Shown here: one piece after another, positions 43,563-51,621 of the stretch
Layout: each line of letters starts with the position of its first letter
How positions within the stretch are numbered: the first letter of the stretch is position 1
Notes under the pieces: generated by a model
Told to the model about the DNA's origin: nothing
Seen by the model: only the letters and a program-made list of their open reading frames with translations
Databases searched by the model: none
Assembly (NCBI RefSeq): GCF_000424265.1
Contig: NZ_AUJO01000001.1
Location: 124,001 to 188,000 of the forward strand
Length of the DNA: 64,000 nt
Direction of reading: 5' to 3'
Source: Butyrivibrio sp. WCD3002
GTDB lineage: Bacteria; Bacillota; Clostridia; Lachnospirales; Lachnospiraceae
Position numbers and translations under genes: made by a program

Positions 43563-45147
43563 AAAGAAATCTAAATATGCTGTAAATGCCGCGGAAATGC
43601 GAAGGTGTGATGAGACAACGATTGAGCATTTCGGCGTTCTGCAGGATGTCCTGATGGAACGTGCGGCTCTTTCTTTATTTGAGGCAGCAAAGGAGAAGTG
43701 CCCAAAGGGCGGAAGCGTAGTTGTTTTTGCAGGTACCGGAAATAATGGCGGCGACGGTGTTGCTGCTGCAAGACTTCTGTTTCAGGCCGGGATTGATGTG
43801 GCACTTCTTTACGTAGGGCACAAAAAGGGCAGAAAAAGCGATGCCTTAAAAAGACAGATAAATATTGCAAAAAAATACGGAGTACCTGCTTATTATTTTG
43901 ATAAGGAGGATAATCCGGCATGGATCATAAAAAGGTGTGATGTCATAATAGATGCCATGCTTGGAACAGGCTGCAGCAGAACTCTTGGCGGCGAATTTGA
44001 AAAGGCTGTCATGCTGATAGATGAAGCATGTGCAGAGTCTGAAAAGAGACCTTATGTTATCGCTGCCGACATTCCTACGGGAATTAATTCTGATAACGGT
44101 CAGATATGTGGTTGTTGCGTAAAGGCCGATATGACTGTTACCTTTGGCTTTGTGAAGCTGGGACAGCTTCTTTTCCCCGGTAATGAATATGTGGGCGAGC
44201 TAAGGCTTTTTGAAGTTGGAATTACTGAGGATGGCTTTTTGGCTGATTTTCCCGCATATAAATATATAGACAGAAATGCCTCAGTGAGTGAACTGATTCC
44301 TAAGAGGTCACCTTCAGGAAATAAAGGAACCTTTGGTAAGGTGCTTATTGTGGCCGGAAGCAGACGCGTAAGCGGAGCCTGCATTATGGCTGCCGAAAGT
44401 GCGCTAAAAAGCGGAGCCGGAATGGTTCGTATTTTTACTGAAAAAGCAAATCTCAGCGCTGTGCAGACTTTGATACCTGAAGCTATGTCAGATGTTTATG
44501 ATGAGGACGATCAGGATATTTTATCTAAAATTCAGGAAATGCTGTCAGGCGCCATAGATTGGGCGGATGCGGTAGTATGCGGCCCCGGAATCGGAACCGG
44601 TGAGATAGGAAAAGCTTTGCTTCGGACAGTGCTTAAATGCCCCGATAAAAAGCTGATTTTTGATGCTGATGCGATTAGTATACTGGCAAATGATAAGGAA
44701 ATACGCGATAAGTTTAAGCTGTATCACGGGGATAAGGTTCTTACACCTCATCTTGCTGAGTTTTCCAGACTTGCAGGTGAGAGCCTGAAAAAATGCAGAG
44801 AGAATATTTTGACGTTACCTTCTGCACTTGCAAAAGATTTTGATGCGAGTATCATATGTAAGGACGCCAGAAGTGTAATAACTGACGGAGAAAGAAAATA
44901 TATAAATATCAGCGGAAATGACGGAATGGCAACTGCCGGCAGCGGTGATGTACTTGCGGGACTTTTAGGTGCGCTTTGCTGTCAGGACTATGAAGATATA
45001 TTTGAGGCTTCGGTCATCGGGTGCTTTCTTCACGGCAGAGCAGGAGATATCGCAGCGGAAAGGCATGGTAAATGTGCCATGACTGCAAGGGATATTTCAG
45101 AAGCACTGCAGGATATTTTTGCTGATAAGACAGAGGTTTTGAAGTAA
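43540..45147 (+). CDS. nnr: Bifunctional NAD(P)H-hydrate epimerase / ADP-dependent dehydratase
   Basis: Repairs damaged NAD(P)H hydrates. The N-terminal YjeF_N epimerase domain (about 15-225) has AGTGNNGGDGVAAARLL and IDAMLGTGCSRTLGG, with DIPTGINSDNG. The C-terminal carbohydrate-kinase-like dehydratase (about 245-530) has SGNKGTFGKVLIVAGS, GPGIG and the GDVLAGLLGALC motif with TAGSGD. The protein has 535 residues, normal for the fused form. The start ATG 43540 lies inside the end of the preceding gene. alr follows with only a two-base gap. Confidence 0.94.
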   Translation: MKNTQTIEKKSKYAVNAAEMRRCDETTIEHFGVLQDVLMERAALSLFEAAKEKCPKGGSVVVFAGTGNNGGDGVAAARLLFQAGIDVALLYVGHKKGRKSDALKRQINIAKKYGVPAYYFDKEDNPAWIIKRCDVIIDAMLGTGCSRTLGGEFEKAVMLIDEACAESEKRPYVIAADIPTGINSDNGQICGCCVKADMTVTFGFVKLGQLLFPGNEYVGELRLFEVGITEDGFLADFPAYKYIDRNASVSELIPKRSPSGNKGTFGKVLIVAGSRRVSGACIMAAESALKSGAGMVRIFTEKANLSAVQTLIPEAMSDVYDEDDQDILSKIQEMLSGAIDWADAVVCGPGIGTGEIGKALLRTVLKCPDKKLIFDADAISILANDKEIRDKFKLYHGDKVLTPHLAEFSRLAGESLKKCRENILTLPSALAKDFDASIICKDARSVITDGERKYINISGNDGMATAGSGDVLAGLLGALCCQDYEDIFEASVIGCFLHGRAGDIAAERHGKCAMTARDISEALQDIFADKTEVLK

Positions 45148-45149
45148 CA

Positions 45150-46355
45150 ATGTTGGAAGAATATTCAAGAGTTTACGCTAAGATCAATCTGGATGCTATC
45201 CATTCAAATGTTGAGAATATGTACAATGCAATGCCGCGGGGAACAAATATCCTCGCGGTTGTTAAAACTGACGGGTATGGCTTTGGTGCAGTACCGATTT
45301 CCAGGATGCTCATGAAGGAGCCCTATGTCTGGGGATTCGCTACAGCTACAGCAGAGGAAGCCTTTGAACTAAGAGAAGCGGGTGTAAGTAAGCCTATTCT
45401 TGTGCTTGGCTACACCTTTCCTTATGCATATGACAGAATGCTTAAGGAGAATATCAGACCTGCTGTTTTCAGATATGATATGTTAAAGCAGCTTGCTGAG
45501 CGGGTTAAGAAGCGCAGAGGCCAGGGCGGAAGCGAGGTTTTCCATGTTCATGTGGCTGTGGATTGCGGCATGAGCAGAATAGGCGTAAGACCTGATGCGC
45601 AGGGACTTGCTTTTTTTAAGTCTGCATTGGCAACGGAGGGGATTGAGATCGAAGGTATCTTCACTCATTTTGCCAGAGCGGATGAGGCAGACCTGACAAA
45701 TGCTCATGAAAGTCTTAAAAGATTTCAGAATTTCATAAATCTGGTGGAGAAGGAGACAGAGTATCACATTCCGATAAAGCACTGCTCGAACAGTGCAAGC
45801 ATTATTGAAATGCCTGAAGCACACATGGATATGGTGCGCTGCGGCGTAACTATGTACGGAATGTGGCCATCTGATGAAGTGAGCAGGAATAAGATTCAGA
45901 TAAAATCTGCTTTGTCACTGTATTCTCATATTTCATATATAAAGGATATTCCGGAGGGTACCCCTGTAAGCTATGGCGGAACCTTTGTTTCTGATAAGCG
46001 TATGCGAATTGCCACGATTCCTGTAGGATATGGCGATGGCTATCCGAGAAGTCTTTCCGGTGGTAAGGGTTACGTTCTTATCCATGGTCAGAAGGCCAGA
46101 ATTTTGGGCCGCGTCTGCATGGATCAGTTTATGGTAGACGTATCCCATATTCCAAACGCAAAAGAGGGAGATGAGGTTATTCTTATCGGTGAGAGTGAGA
46201 AGGAATTTGGGGAAACAGAGTCAGAGAAGATAACTATCGAAGAACTCGGTGACATCAGCGGAAGATTCAACTACGAATTTACCTGCGATCTTAATCACAG
46301 AGTTCCCAGACTGTATGAAAGAGGCGGAAAGATTTTGGGGATAGCGGAGTTGTGA
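45150..46355 (+). CDS. alr: Alanine racemase
   Basis: PLP enzyme converting L- to D-alanine for peptidoglycan. The protein has 401 residues. The PLP lysine is K39 in LAVVKTDGYGFGA, and CGMSRIGVRP follows in the barrel. The second catalytic residue is the Tyr of GTPVSYGGTF in the C-terminal beta domain, with IPVGYGDGYPR and RVCMDQFMVDVS nearby. It sits directly after nnr, a frequent arrangement in Firmicutes, and has the common N-terminal RVYAKINLDAI. The start ATG 45150 overlaps the region just past the nnr stop, implying coupled translation. Confidence 0.95.
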   Translation: MLEEYSRVYAKINLDAIHSNVENMYNAMPRGTNILAVVKTDGYGFGAVPISRMLMKEPYVWGFATATAEEAFELREAGVSKPILVLGYTFPYAYDRMLKENIRPAVFRYDMLKQLAERVKKRRGQGGSEVFHVHVAVDCGMSRIGVRPDAQGLAFFKSALATEGIEIEGIFTHFARADEADLTNAHESLKRFQNFINLVEKETEYHIPIKHCSNSASIIEMPEAHMDMVRCGVTMYGMWPSDEVSRNKIQIKSALSLYSHISYIKDIPEGTPVSYGGTFVSDKRMRIATIPVGYGDGYPRSLSGGKGYVLIHGQKARILGRVCMDQFMVDVSHIPNAKEGDEVILIGESEKEFGETESEKITIEELGDISGRFNYEFTCDLNHRVPRLYERGGKILGIAEL

Positions 46356-46376
46356 GAACTACGCTAAAATGTAAGC

Positions 46377-47432
46377 ATGATTTCGGTATTTTTTGAGTTT
46401 GTGACAAGAATCCTTATTTGGATTTTTAAGAATATATTTGAGATGATCTCATTCTTTATGCGCCAGATATTCCGTCTGCTGCGCATGTTTTTTGTGGCGT
46501 TTCCTGTTACAGCGCTTGTCTATTCAGCTTTCCTTATTTTGTTAATAGTGTCATTGTTTGCAGGAGATGCCTTTTGGGCATCTTTTCCTGTACAAATCAG
46601 TTCCGGAGTTGCCAGAACGGCTTTGGTAAAAGTCGCTTCGGATTATCTGGGATTGATGTCTAAGTACGGCGGAACGATGATGTATTTTGTGCTGCTGTTT
46701 TTGGCACTTATTCTTATTATACCTATAGGTTTTATATTGATTGCGGCAAGTGCCTTTTCATTCTGCGGAAGGTTCCTTATTTTTGCGCTTTTTGCGGATG
46801 TAGCAATCTATTTATTTGGCTCTGTTATCACAGGACGTGGCATAATGGGTATGGCTACCGGCAGATATAAGCTGCTCTTTCCAAGCGCCGGACATAGGAT
46901 AGACCAGAAAAACTACAACAGCTGGCTTCGTCGTCATAGCAGAGAATTTGAGGATGACACTTTCGGACAGAGGCAGTATGACGATAGCAGAGATCGCAGA
47001 CGCAGACCGGAAGATTTCTATGATGATGAGTACGAAGAAGAGTACGAAGATGACGAAGACTACGATGATGAGTACGAAGATGACGAAGACTACGATGATG
47101 AGTACGACGTAGATTACTATGAAGATGATGAAGATGCTGAGTACGACGATTATGATGAAGACTATGACGATTACGAAGACAACTACGACGACCGCGTAGA
47201 AGACAAATCATACAACAGTCATAAACAATCTCATAACCGGAGAGCCACACCTAAATCCGAACCTGTCGGTACCTTCAATTTCTTTGCAGGCTGTACCACT
47301 AAAGAATCCGCCGACCGTAAGTATAAGCAGCTTGTTAAGCTTTATCATCCCGATAACATGGATGGTGATACTTCCGCGCTGCAGGAAATAAACGTACAGT
47401 ACGATCAAATAAAGAAGAAATTCAGGGCATGA
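46377..47432 (+). CDS. Membrane protein with acidic Tyr/Asp/Glu repeat region and terminal DnaJ-like domain
   Basis: A 351-residue protein. Two or more hydrophobic segments (about 35-63 and 95-155) make the N-terminal half membranous. Residues about 215-275 are nearly all Asp, Glu and Tyr. The last about 55 residues form a short J-like domain, FNFFAGCTTKESADRKYKQLVKLYHPDNMDGDTSALQEINVQYDQIKKKF, with the HPD tripeptide needed to stimulate DnaK. A membrane-attached Hsp70 co-chaperone is an inference. ATG 46377 lies 21 bases after alr but has only a weak ribosome site, so translational coupling to alr is possible. Confidence 0.78.
   Translation: MISVFFEFVTRILIWIFKNIFEMISFFMRQIFRLLRMFFVAFPVTALVYSAFLILLIVSLFAGDAFWASFPVQISSGVARTALVKVASDYLGLMSKYGGTMMYFVLLFLALILIIPIGFILIAASAFSFCGRFLIFALFADVAIYLFGSVITGRGIMGMATGRYKLLFPSAGHRIDQKNYNSWLRRHSREFEDDTFGQRQYDDSRDRRRRPEDFYDDEYEEEYEDDEDYDDEYEDDEDYDDEYDVDYYEDDEDAEYDDYDEDYDDYEDNYDDRVEDKSYNSHKQSHNRRATPKSEPVGTFNFFAGCTTKESADRKYKQLVKLYHPDNMDGDTSALQEINVQYDQIKKKFRA
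47041..47100 (+). repeat. Exact 30-bp tandem repeat inside the acidic region
   Basis: Two identical 30-bp units (47041-47070 and 47071-47100) each encode YEDDEDYDDE, flanked by partial units. In-frame copy-number change would lengthen or shorten the acidic stretch without breaking the gene. Confidence 0.95.
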
Positions 47433-47660
47433 AAAAGCCCTCCAATAGGTGAGAAGGTTTGATTCAAGGCCATTCAGGGAAATATGTATAGTCCACGAAG
47501 CTGTTTATAAAAACGTCGGTACTTAGGTGGCGTCCTTTGACACCTTAGTACCGCTACGTTTTTAACAAAGCGAGAGCGTCAGCAGAGTGGACTATACATA
47601 TTTACAAGGAATGGCCTGGTATGAGATCCCCCCCACCCAATGGAGGGCCTTTTTCATGCC
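47426..47660 (+). repeat. Structured palindromic element, copy B, with extra outer stem
   Basis: A 235-bp structure. Its core, from AATATGTATAGTCCAC (47481) to GTGGACTATACATATT (47587), matches copy A (29030-29187). The core includes ACGTCGG, TTAGTACCGCTACGTTTTT and AGCGAGAGCGTCAGC. The 17-bp arm is perfect here. The apical inner stem is AGGTG (47525) / CACCT (47541). Outside the core AGGCCATTC pairs with GAATGGCCT. An outermost stem, GGCATGAAAAAGCCCTCCA with its complement ending at 47660, has a T run on its 3' side and can act as the terminator of the DnaJ-like gene. No gene lies in this 311-bp gap. Confidence 0.8.
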
Positions 47661-47666
47661 CATTTC

Positions 47667-47695
47667 TTGACTGTAAAGGGCTGAAATGCTATATT
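47667..47695 (+). promoter_or_regulatory. Promoter of the CNNM/CBS gene
   Basis: TTGACT, 17 bases, TATATT, beginning seven bases after structured element B. Predicted start near 47702. Confidence 0.7.
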
Positions 47696-47743
47696 TTAAC
47701 TTGACGCATTTTGCAATCATGAATAAAAAGGAGATTAGATTTA

Positions 47744-49153
47744 ATGGACGACGATGGGCCTACTGCCACTGCTTTTCTACTGATTTTTGTAGTGATGATC
47801 CTTATAGATGTGCTATTTTACGGATTTGGTGCTTCTATTGAGAATCTAAAGCCTGAAGACATCAACAGACTGGATAAAGAGAAGGATGAGAACGGTTCTG
47901 CCACCTTGATTAGGAAGGATGGTAAAAATGCTGAGAAAATCCTTGAAATCCTGGAACATCCGGGACGCTATATCAATACAATCCAGTTGGTAACACTTCT
48001 CGTTAATATGTTTTTTGGACTTACGTATGTCAGAGAGTTAAGCAGTTTCACATTTGGACTCATAGGCGGTTATATTCAGAATACAGTAGCTGCGCAGCTT
48101 ATATCCTATGTGGTTGCAGTACTTGTTCTTATGTATGTTGTGCTTACCATAGGTGTGCTGATACCAAGGAAGCTCGGTGCAAGATATCCCGAAAAATGGG
48201 CTCTTGTGTGCGTTGGCGCTATAAGTGCCATCATAAAGATTCTCAGTCCCTTTACAGGAATTGTAAGATTTACGGCTATGGCGATTCTCAGACTGTTTGG
48301 TTTTCACTGGGAAGCAGATGAGAATGATGTCACCGAGGAAGAAATCAAATCAATGGTATCTGAGGGTCAGGAGCAGGGTGTTTTGCAGGATTCAGAGGCC
48401 GATATGATCAGTAATATTTTTGAATATTCTGATAAGCAGGCCAGAGATATCATGACCAATCGTAAGGCTATGGTTTGTATTGACGGTAATACCACATTAA
48501 AAGAGGCTGTAAACTTCATGCTTGATATGAACAACAGCCGATTCCCTGTTTATCTTGATAATATTGATCACATCATTGGTATCCTTCATATCAGGGATGC
48601 AATGAAGAGACTTTCTGAGCATATTGATGATGATACTCCGCTTAGAAAGACAAGAGGTCTTCTTCGTTCACCCAAGAACGTACCTGAGACCAGAAATATA
48701 GATACACTTTTCCATGAAATGCAGAAGTCCAAGACCCAGATGGTTATCGTTATCGACGAGTACGGACAGACTGCGGGTCTTGTGTCCATGGAGGATATCA
48801 TCGAGGAGATCGTTGGTAACATCATGGATGAGTATGACGAGGAAGAGGAGTATATCGAGGCTACATCCAATGAGGATGAGTTTATAATTGAGGGCAAAAC
48901 GCCGCTTGAAGACCTTGAAGAAAAATTCGGACTTACCTTTGACGATGAGGAATTTGAAACAGTCAACGGACTTTTGATATCAAGGCTCGACAGAATTCCG
49001 GAGGAGAATGAAGATTTTACTGCTGAGATAAGCGGATATTCTTTTAAGATTCTTTCGGTAAAAAATCATATGATCCAAAGCGTTCTGGTTAAAAGATTAA
49101 AGGATGAAGAATCCGAGGAAGAATCAGACGATCAGGAATATAAAGCAATTTAG
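47744..49153 (+). CDS. CNNM/DUF21 membrane protein with CBS pair and CorC/HlyC C-terminal domain
   Basis: A 469-residue integral membrane protein of the HlyC/CorC (CNNM) family, linked to Mg2+/Co2+ handling. DUF21 membrane helices span about 1-185. The linker EADENDVTEEEIKSMVSEGQEQGVLQDSEADMI is a family hallmark. A CBS pair (about 220-345) shows DIMTNRKAMVCID...SRFPVYLDNIDHIIGILHIRDA and QMVIVIDEYGQTAGLVSMEDIIEEIVG. The C-terminal CorC domain lies at about 380-455. The name hemolysin used for relatives is historical. The start ATG 47744 follows AAGGAG at a 10-base spacing. Confidence 0.92.
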   Translation: MDDDGPTATAFLLIFVVMILIDVLFYGFGASIENLKPEDINRLDKEKDENGSATLIRKDGKNAEKILEILEHPGRYINTIQLVTLLVNMFFGLTYVRELSSFTFGLIGGYIQNTVAAQLISYVVAVLVLMYVVLTIGVLIPRKLGARYPEKWALVCVGAISAIIKILSPFTGIVRFTAMAILRLFGFHWEADENDVTEEEIKSMVSEGQEQGVLQDSEADMISNIFEYSDKQARDIMTNRKAMVCIDGNTTLKEAVNFMLDMNNSRFPVYLDNIDHIIGILHIRDAMKRLSEHIDDDTPLRKTRGLLRSPKNVPETRNIDTLFHEMQKSKTQMVIVIDEYGQTAGLVSMEDIIEEIVGNIMDEYDEEEEYIEATSNEDEFIIEGKTPLEDLEEKFGLTFDDEEFETVNGLLISRLDRIPEENEDFTAEISGYSFKILSVKNHMIQSVLVKRLKDEESEEESDDQEYKAI

Positions 49154-49172
49154 TATTATTTAGGAGGACACT

Positions 49173-49913
49173 ATGTCAGGACATTCAAAATTTGCGAACA
49201 TTAAGCATAAGAAGGAGAAAAATGACGCTGCTAAGGGTAAGATTTTCACAGTAATCGGACGTGAGATCGCAGTAGCAGTTAAGGAGGGCGGCCCTGATCC
49301 GTCCAATAACTTCAAGCTTGCACAGGTAATTGCAAAGGCTAAGGCAAACAACATGCCTAACGATACTATTGAGCGTGGTATTAAGAAGGCTGCAGGTGCA
49401 GACGGAAGTGTTAACTATCAGACACTTACATATGAAGGATATGGCCCCGGCGGTACAGCTATCATCGTTGATACACTTACAGACAATATCAACCGTACAG
49501 CTGCTAACGTAAGAGCTGCTTTTTCAAAGGGTAACGGTAACGTAGGAACACCCGGCTGCGTATCTTACATGTTCGATAAGAAGGGTCAGATCCTCATCGA
49601 TAAGGAAGAGTGCTCTATGGGTTCAGATGACCTTATGATGCTTGTTCTCGACGCAGGTGCTGATGATTTCAACGAAGAAGACGACAGCTACGAGATCCTT
49701 ACTACTCCCGAAGCATTCCAGGGCGTTGTTGAGGCACTTGATAAGGAGAAAATCGTTTCTGCTTCTGCTGAGATCACAATGATTCCTCAGAACTACGTTG
49801 AGGTTGCTGATGAGAACAACGTTAAGTGCATTCAGAGAATCCTTGACATTCTTGAAGAGGATGATGATGTTCAGGCTGTTTATCACAACTGGGATGACAG
49901 TGCAGCAGAATAA
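49173..49913 (+). CDS. yebC: YebC/PmpR-family protein
   Basis: A 246-residue three-domain protein of the YebC/TACO1 family, annotated as a transcriptional regulator and also linked to translation of proline-rich or stalling sequences. The N-terminal signature is MSGHSKFANIKHKKEKNDAAKGKIFTVIGREI. NMPNDTIERGIKKAAG and YEGYGPGGTAIIVDTLTDNINRTAANVRAAF follow, with the acidic C-terminal domain typical of the family. The start ATG 49173 follows TAGGAGG. It lies 19 bases after the CNNM gene and 34 before the next gene. Confidence 0.95.
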   Translation: MSGHSKFANIKHKKEKNDAAKGKIFTVIGREIAVAVKEGGPDPSNNFKLAQVIAKAKANNMPNDTIERGIKKAAGADGSVNYQTLTYEGYGPGGTAIIVDTLTDNINRTAANVRAAFSKGNGNVGTPGCVSYMFDKKGQILIDKEECSMGSDDLMMLVLDAGADDFNEEDDSYEILTTPEAFQGVVEALDKEKIVSASAEITMIPQNYVEVADENNVKCIQRILDILEEDDDVQAVYHNWDDSAAE

Positions 49914-49947
49914 ATAAAAATTTAATGGGACGTGGGGAGGCCTTGAG

Positions 49948-51585
49948 ATGAAGCTTAAAAAGACATGGATGGGGATTTGTGTCTTCGTAATCTATACAGT
50001 AGGAATAATCTTTGCTACAGGAGTTACAGGCTTTATTTCAGGGCTTTTTCCTGTCTATGACAAAAGAATGGTGACGGCGCTTATAGTGCTGGCTCTTGCT
50101 GTAGCGGCTCTTGTTGTGTCAGCAGTGGGTGTTACCATTGGAAAAGCTATAAATAAAAATGTCAGTGATGAAATAAAGTGGGTGCCGGAGATAATACTTC
50201 CTGTCATTCTCTTTGTAGCCGCAGCATTTGTGTATATAAGATTTATCAACGGAATTATTCCTGTGACAGGGAATATGCAGCTGTTTGAGAGTGCTCTTGT
50301 GACAAAGGACAGGGTAGTGCCTGCAGGCGGAAGTTTTATTGACTGTCTATATATCATGGGACTTAATTTTTTGATGAGCTTTCTTGGTAATGAGCTTAGG
50401 GCAGTTCTTGCTTATCAGCTTGTTTTTAGGATGATAATGCTCATATCACTTTATTTTGCACTTAGAAACACCATTGGCATTTTAGGAGCGCTTGCCGGAA
50501 GCATTGCAACAGTTGCAATACCGCTGTTTGGCTTTTCAATAAAGCATGTTTATGCCGGGAATCTGTTTTTTGCTTGTTTAATGCTTGTCCTTATGCTTGT
50601 TGTGCTTTATGCAAAAGGTATAAGCGGAACAGATAGAATTAAACCCGGCCATGTGATTTTGGGAATCATAATAGGTGCACTTACCGGCTTTGCGGTTTAT
50701 ATCGACATAGCAGCAATAACAGTAATTGTTTTCATGATTGCAGCACTTTTTAGTGATGATGAGGCTTTTTCATTCAGAGCAGCGTTTATCGATTTTATTG
50801 TATTCATAGTTGCAGGGTTATTAGCCTTTGGATGTTCGGTTTACTTCCTTGGAGGCATGAGACCTTTTTACGTAAGCTTCTTTGAATATGCAAACAGATT
50901 TTATGGAATAAATAAAAGCGCATGGTTTGCTTCGGTTAGTGCATCCTGGTGGAATCTCGTGATTTCTCTTGGAATGCTTGGAGGTGCCATTGCAGTTATA
51001 TTTAGCTTTATATTCTCAAAAAGAAACGAGAGAATAGTTCCATGGCTGTTATTCACAGTGCTTTCCTGTGTGTTGTCAGTAGTTTGCGGAAGAACCGTTA
51101 TCAACTATGATATGTATCTTTTCCTGATGCTGGCTATTCTTACAGGCTGTGCTGTATCATGCTTTGCATACAAAGAGAAAGAAGTGGTGGCTGAAGTAAT
51201 AACGAAAGAAGACGTTGTTGAAGCATCAGATGTAAAGACCCAGGAAGATGTAAATACCCAGGAAGATGTAAAGGCAGTTGATGACGTAACAGAGACTGAG
51301 GATGCCGAAAAAGAGGCTGAGGACAAGGAAAGCAGAGAGGTTGTTATGCCGGTAGAAAACAAGATCACTGAAGATGCACCTGAGGATAATAAGCCACGTT
51401 TCGTGCCGGAGGGAATGGTACTTCCGACAGGTGAAGAGGATGAGGAAAATCTTGTTCCTCACTTCAATATGAACCGACCTGAAACAGAAAACATCGGAAT
51501 TCTCTCTGTAGGTAAGCCTGAAGAGAAGATAAAAAAAGATGACTTTGACATCACCATCGATCCCGATGATGATTTTGATATTTAA
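49948..51585 (+). CDS. Polytopic membrane protein of unknown function with acidic cytosolic tail
   Basis: A 545-residue protein. About 11-12 hydrophobic helices fill residues 1-410, and one long loop (about 105-135) lies between early helices. The layout resembles membrane glycosyltransferase- or flippase-like proteins, but no catalytic motif is seen, so no function is claimed. Residues about 415-545 form a hydrophilic Glu/Asp/Val-rich tail with a short internal repeat (TQEDV twice, from an 18-bp DNA repeat near 51238-51275), ending DDFDITIDPDDDFDI. The start ATG 49948 follows GGGGAGG. The next gene starts 36 bases later. Confidence 0.82.
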   Translation: MKLKKTWMGICVFVIYTVGIIFATGVTGFISGLFPVYDKRMVTALIVLALAVAALVVSAVGVTIGKAINKNVSDEIKWVPEIILPVILFVAAAFVYIRFINGIIPVTGNMQLFESALVTKDRVVPAGGSFIDCLYIMGLNFLMSFLGNELRAVLAYQLVFRMIMLISLYFALRNTIGILGALAGSIATVAIPLFGFSIKHVYAGNLFFACLMLVLMLVVLYAKGISGTDRIKPGHVILGIIIGALTGFAVYIDIAAITVIVFMIAALFSDDEAFSFRAAFIDFIVFIVAGLLAFGCSVYFLGGMRPFYVSFFEYANRFYGINKSAWFASVSASWWNLVISLGMLGGAIAVIFSFIFSKRNERIVPWLLFTVLSCVLSVVCGRTVINYDMYLFLMLAILTGCAVSCFAYKEKEVVAEVITKEDVVEASDVKTQEDVNTQEDVKAVDDVTETEDAEKEAEDKESREVVMPVENKITEDAPEDNKPRFVPEGMVLPTGEEDEENLVPHFNMNRPETENIGILSVGKPEEKIKKDDFDITIDPDDDFDI

Positions 51586-51621
51586 TATTTCCACCTAAGA
51601 TTTAGAAAATGAGGAACACGA

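Noticed and set aside
47041..47100. Direct repeats considered as a CRISPR-like array
   Set aside because: The units are contiguous without spacers and in frame with a gene; no cas genes are in the window.
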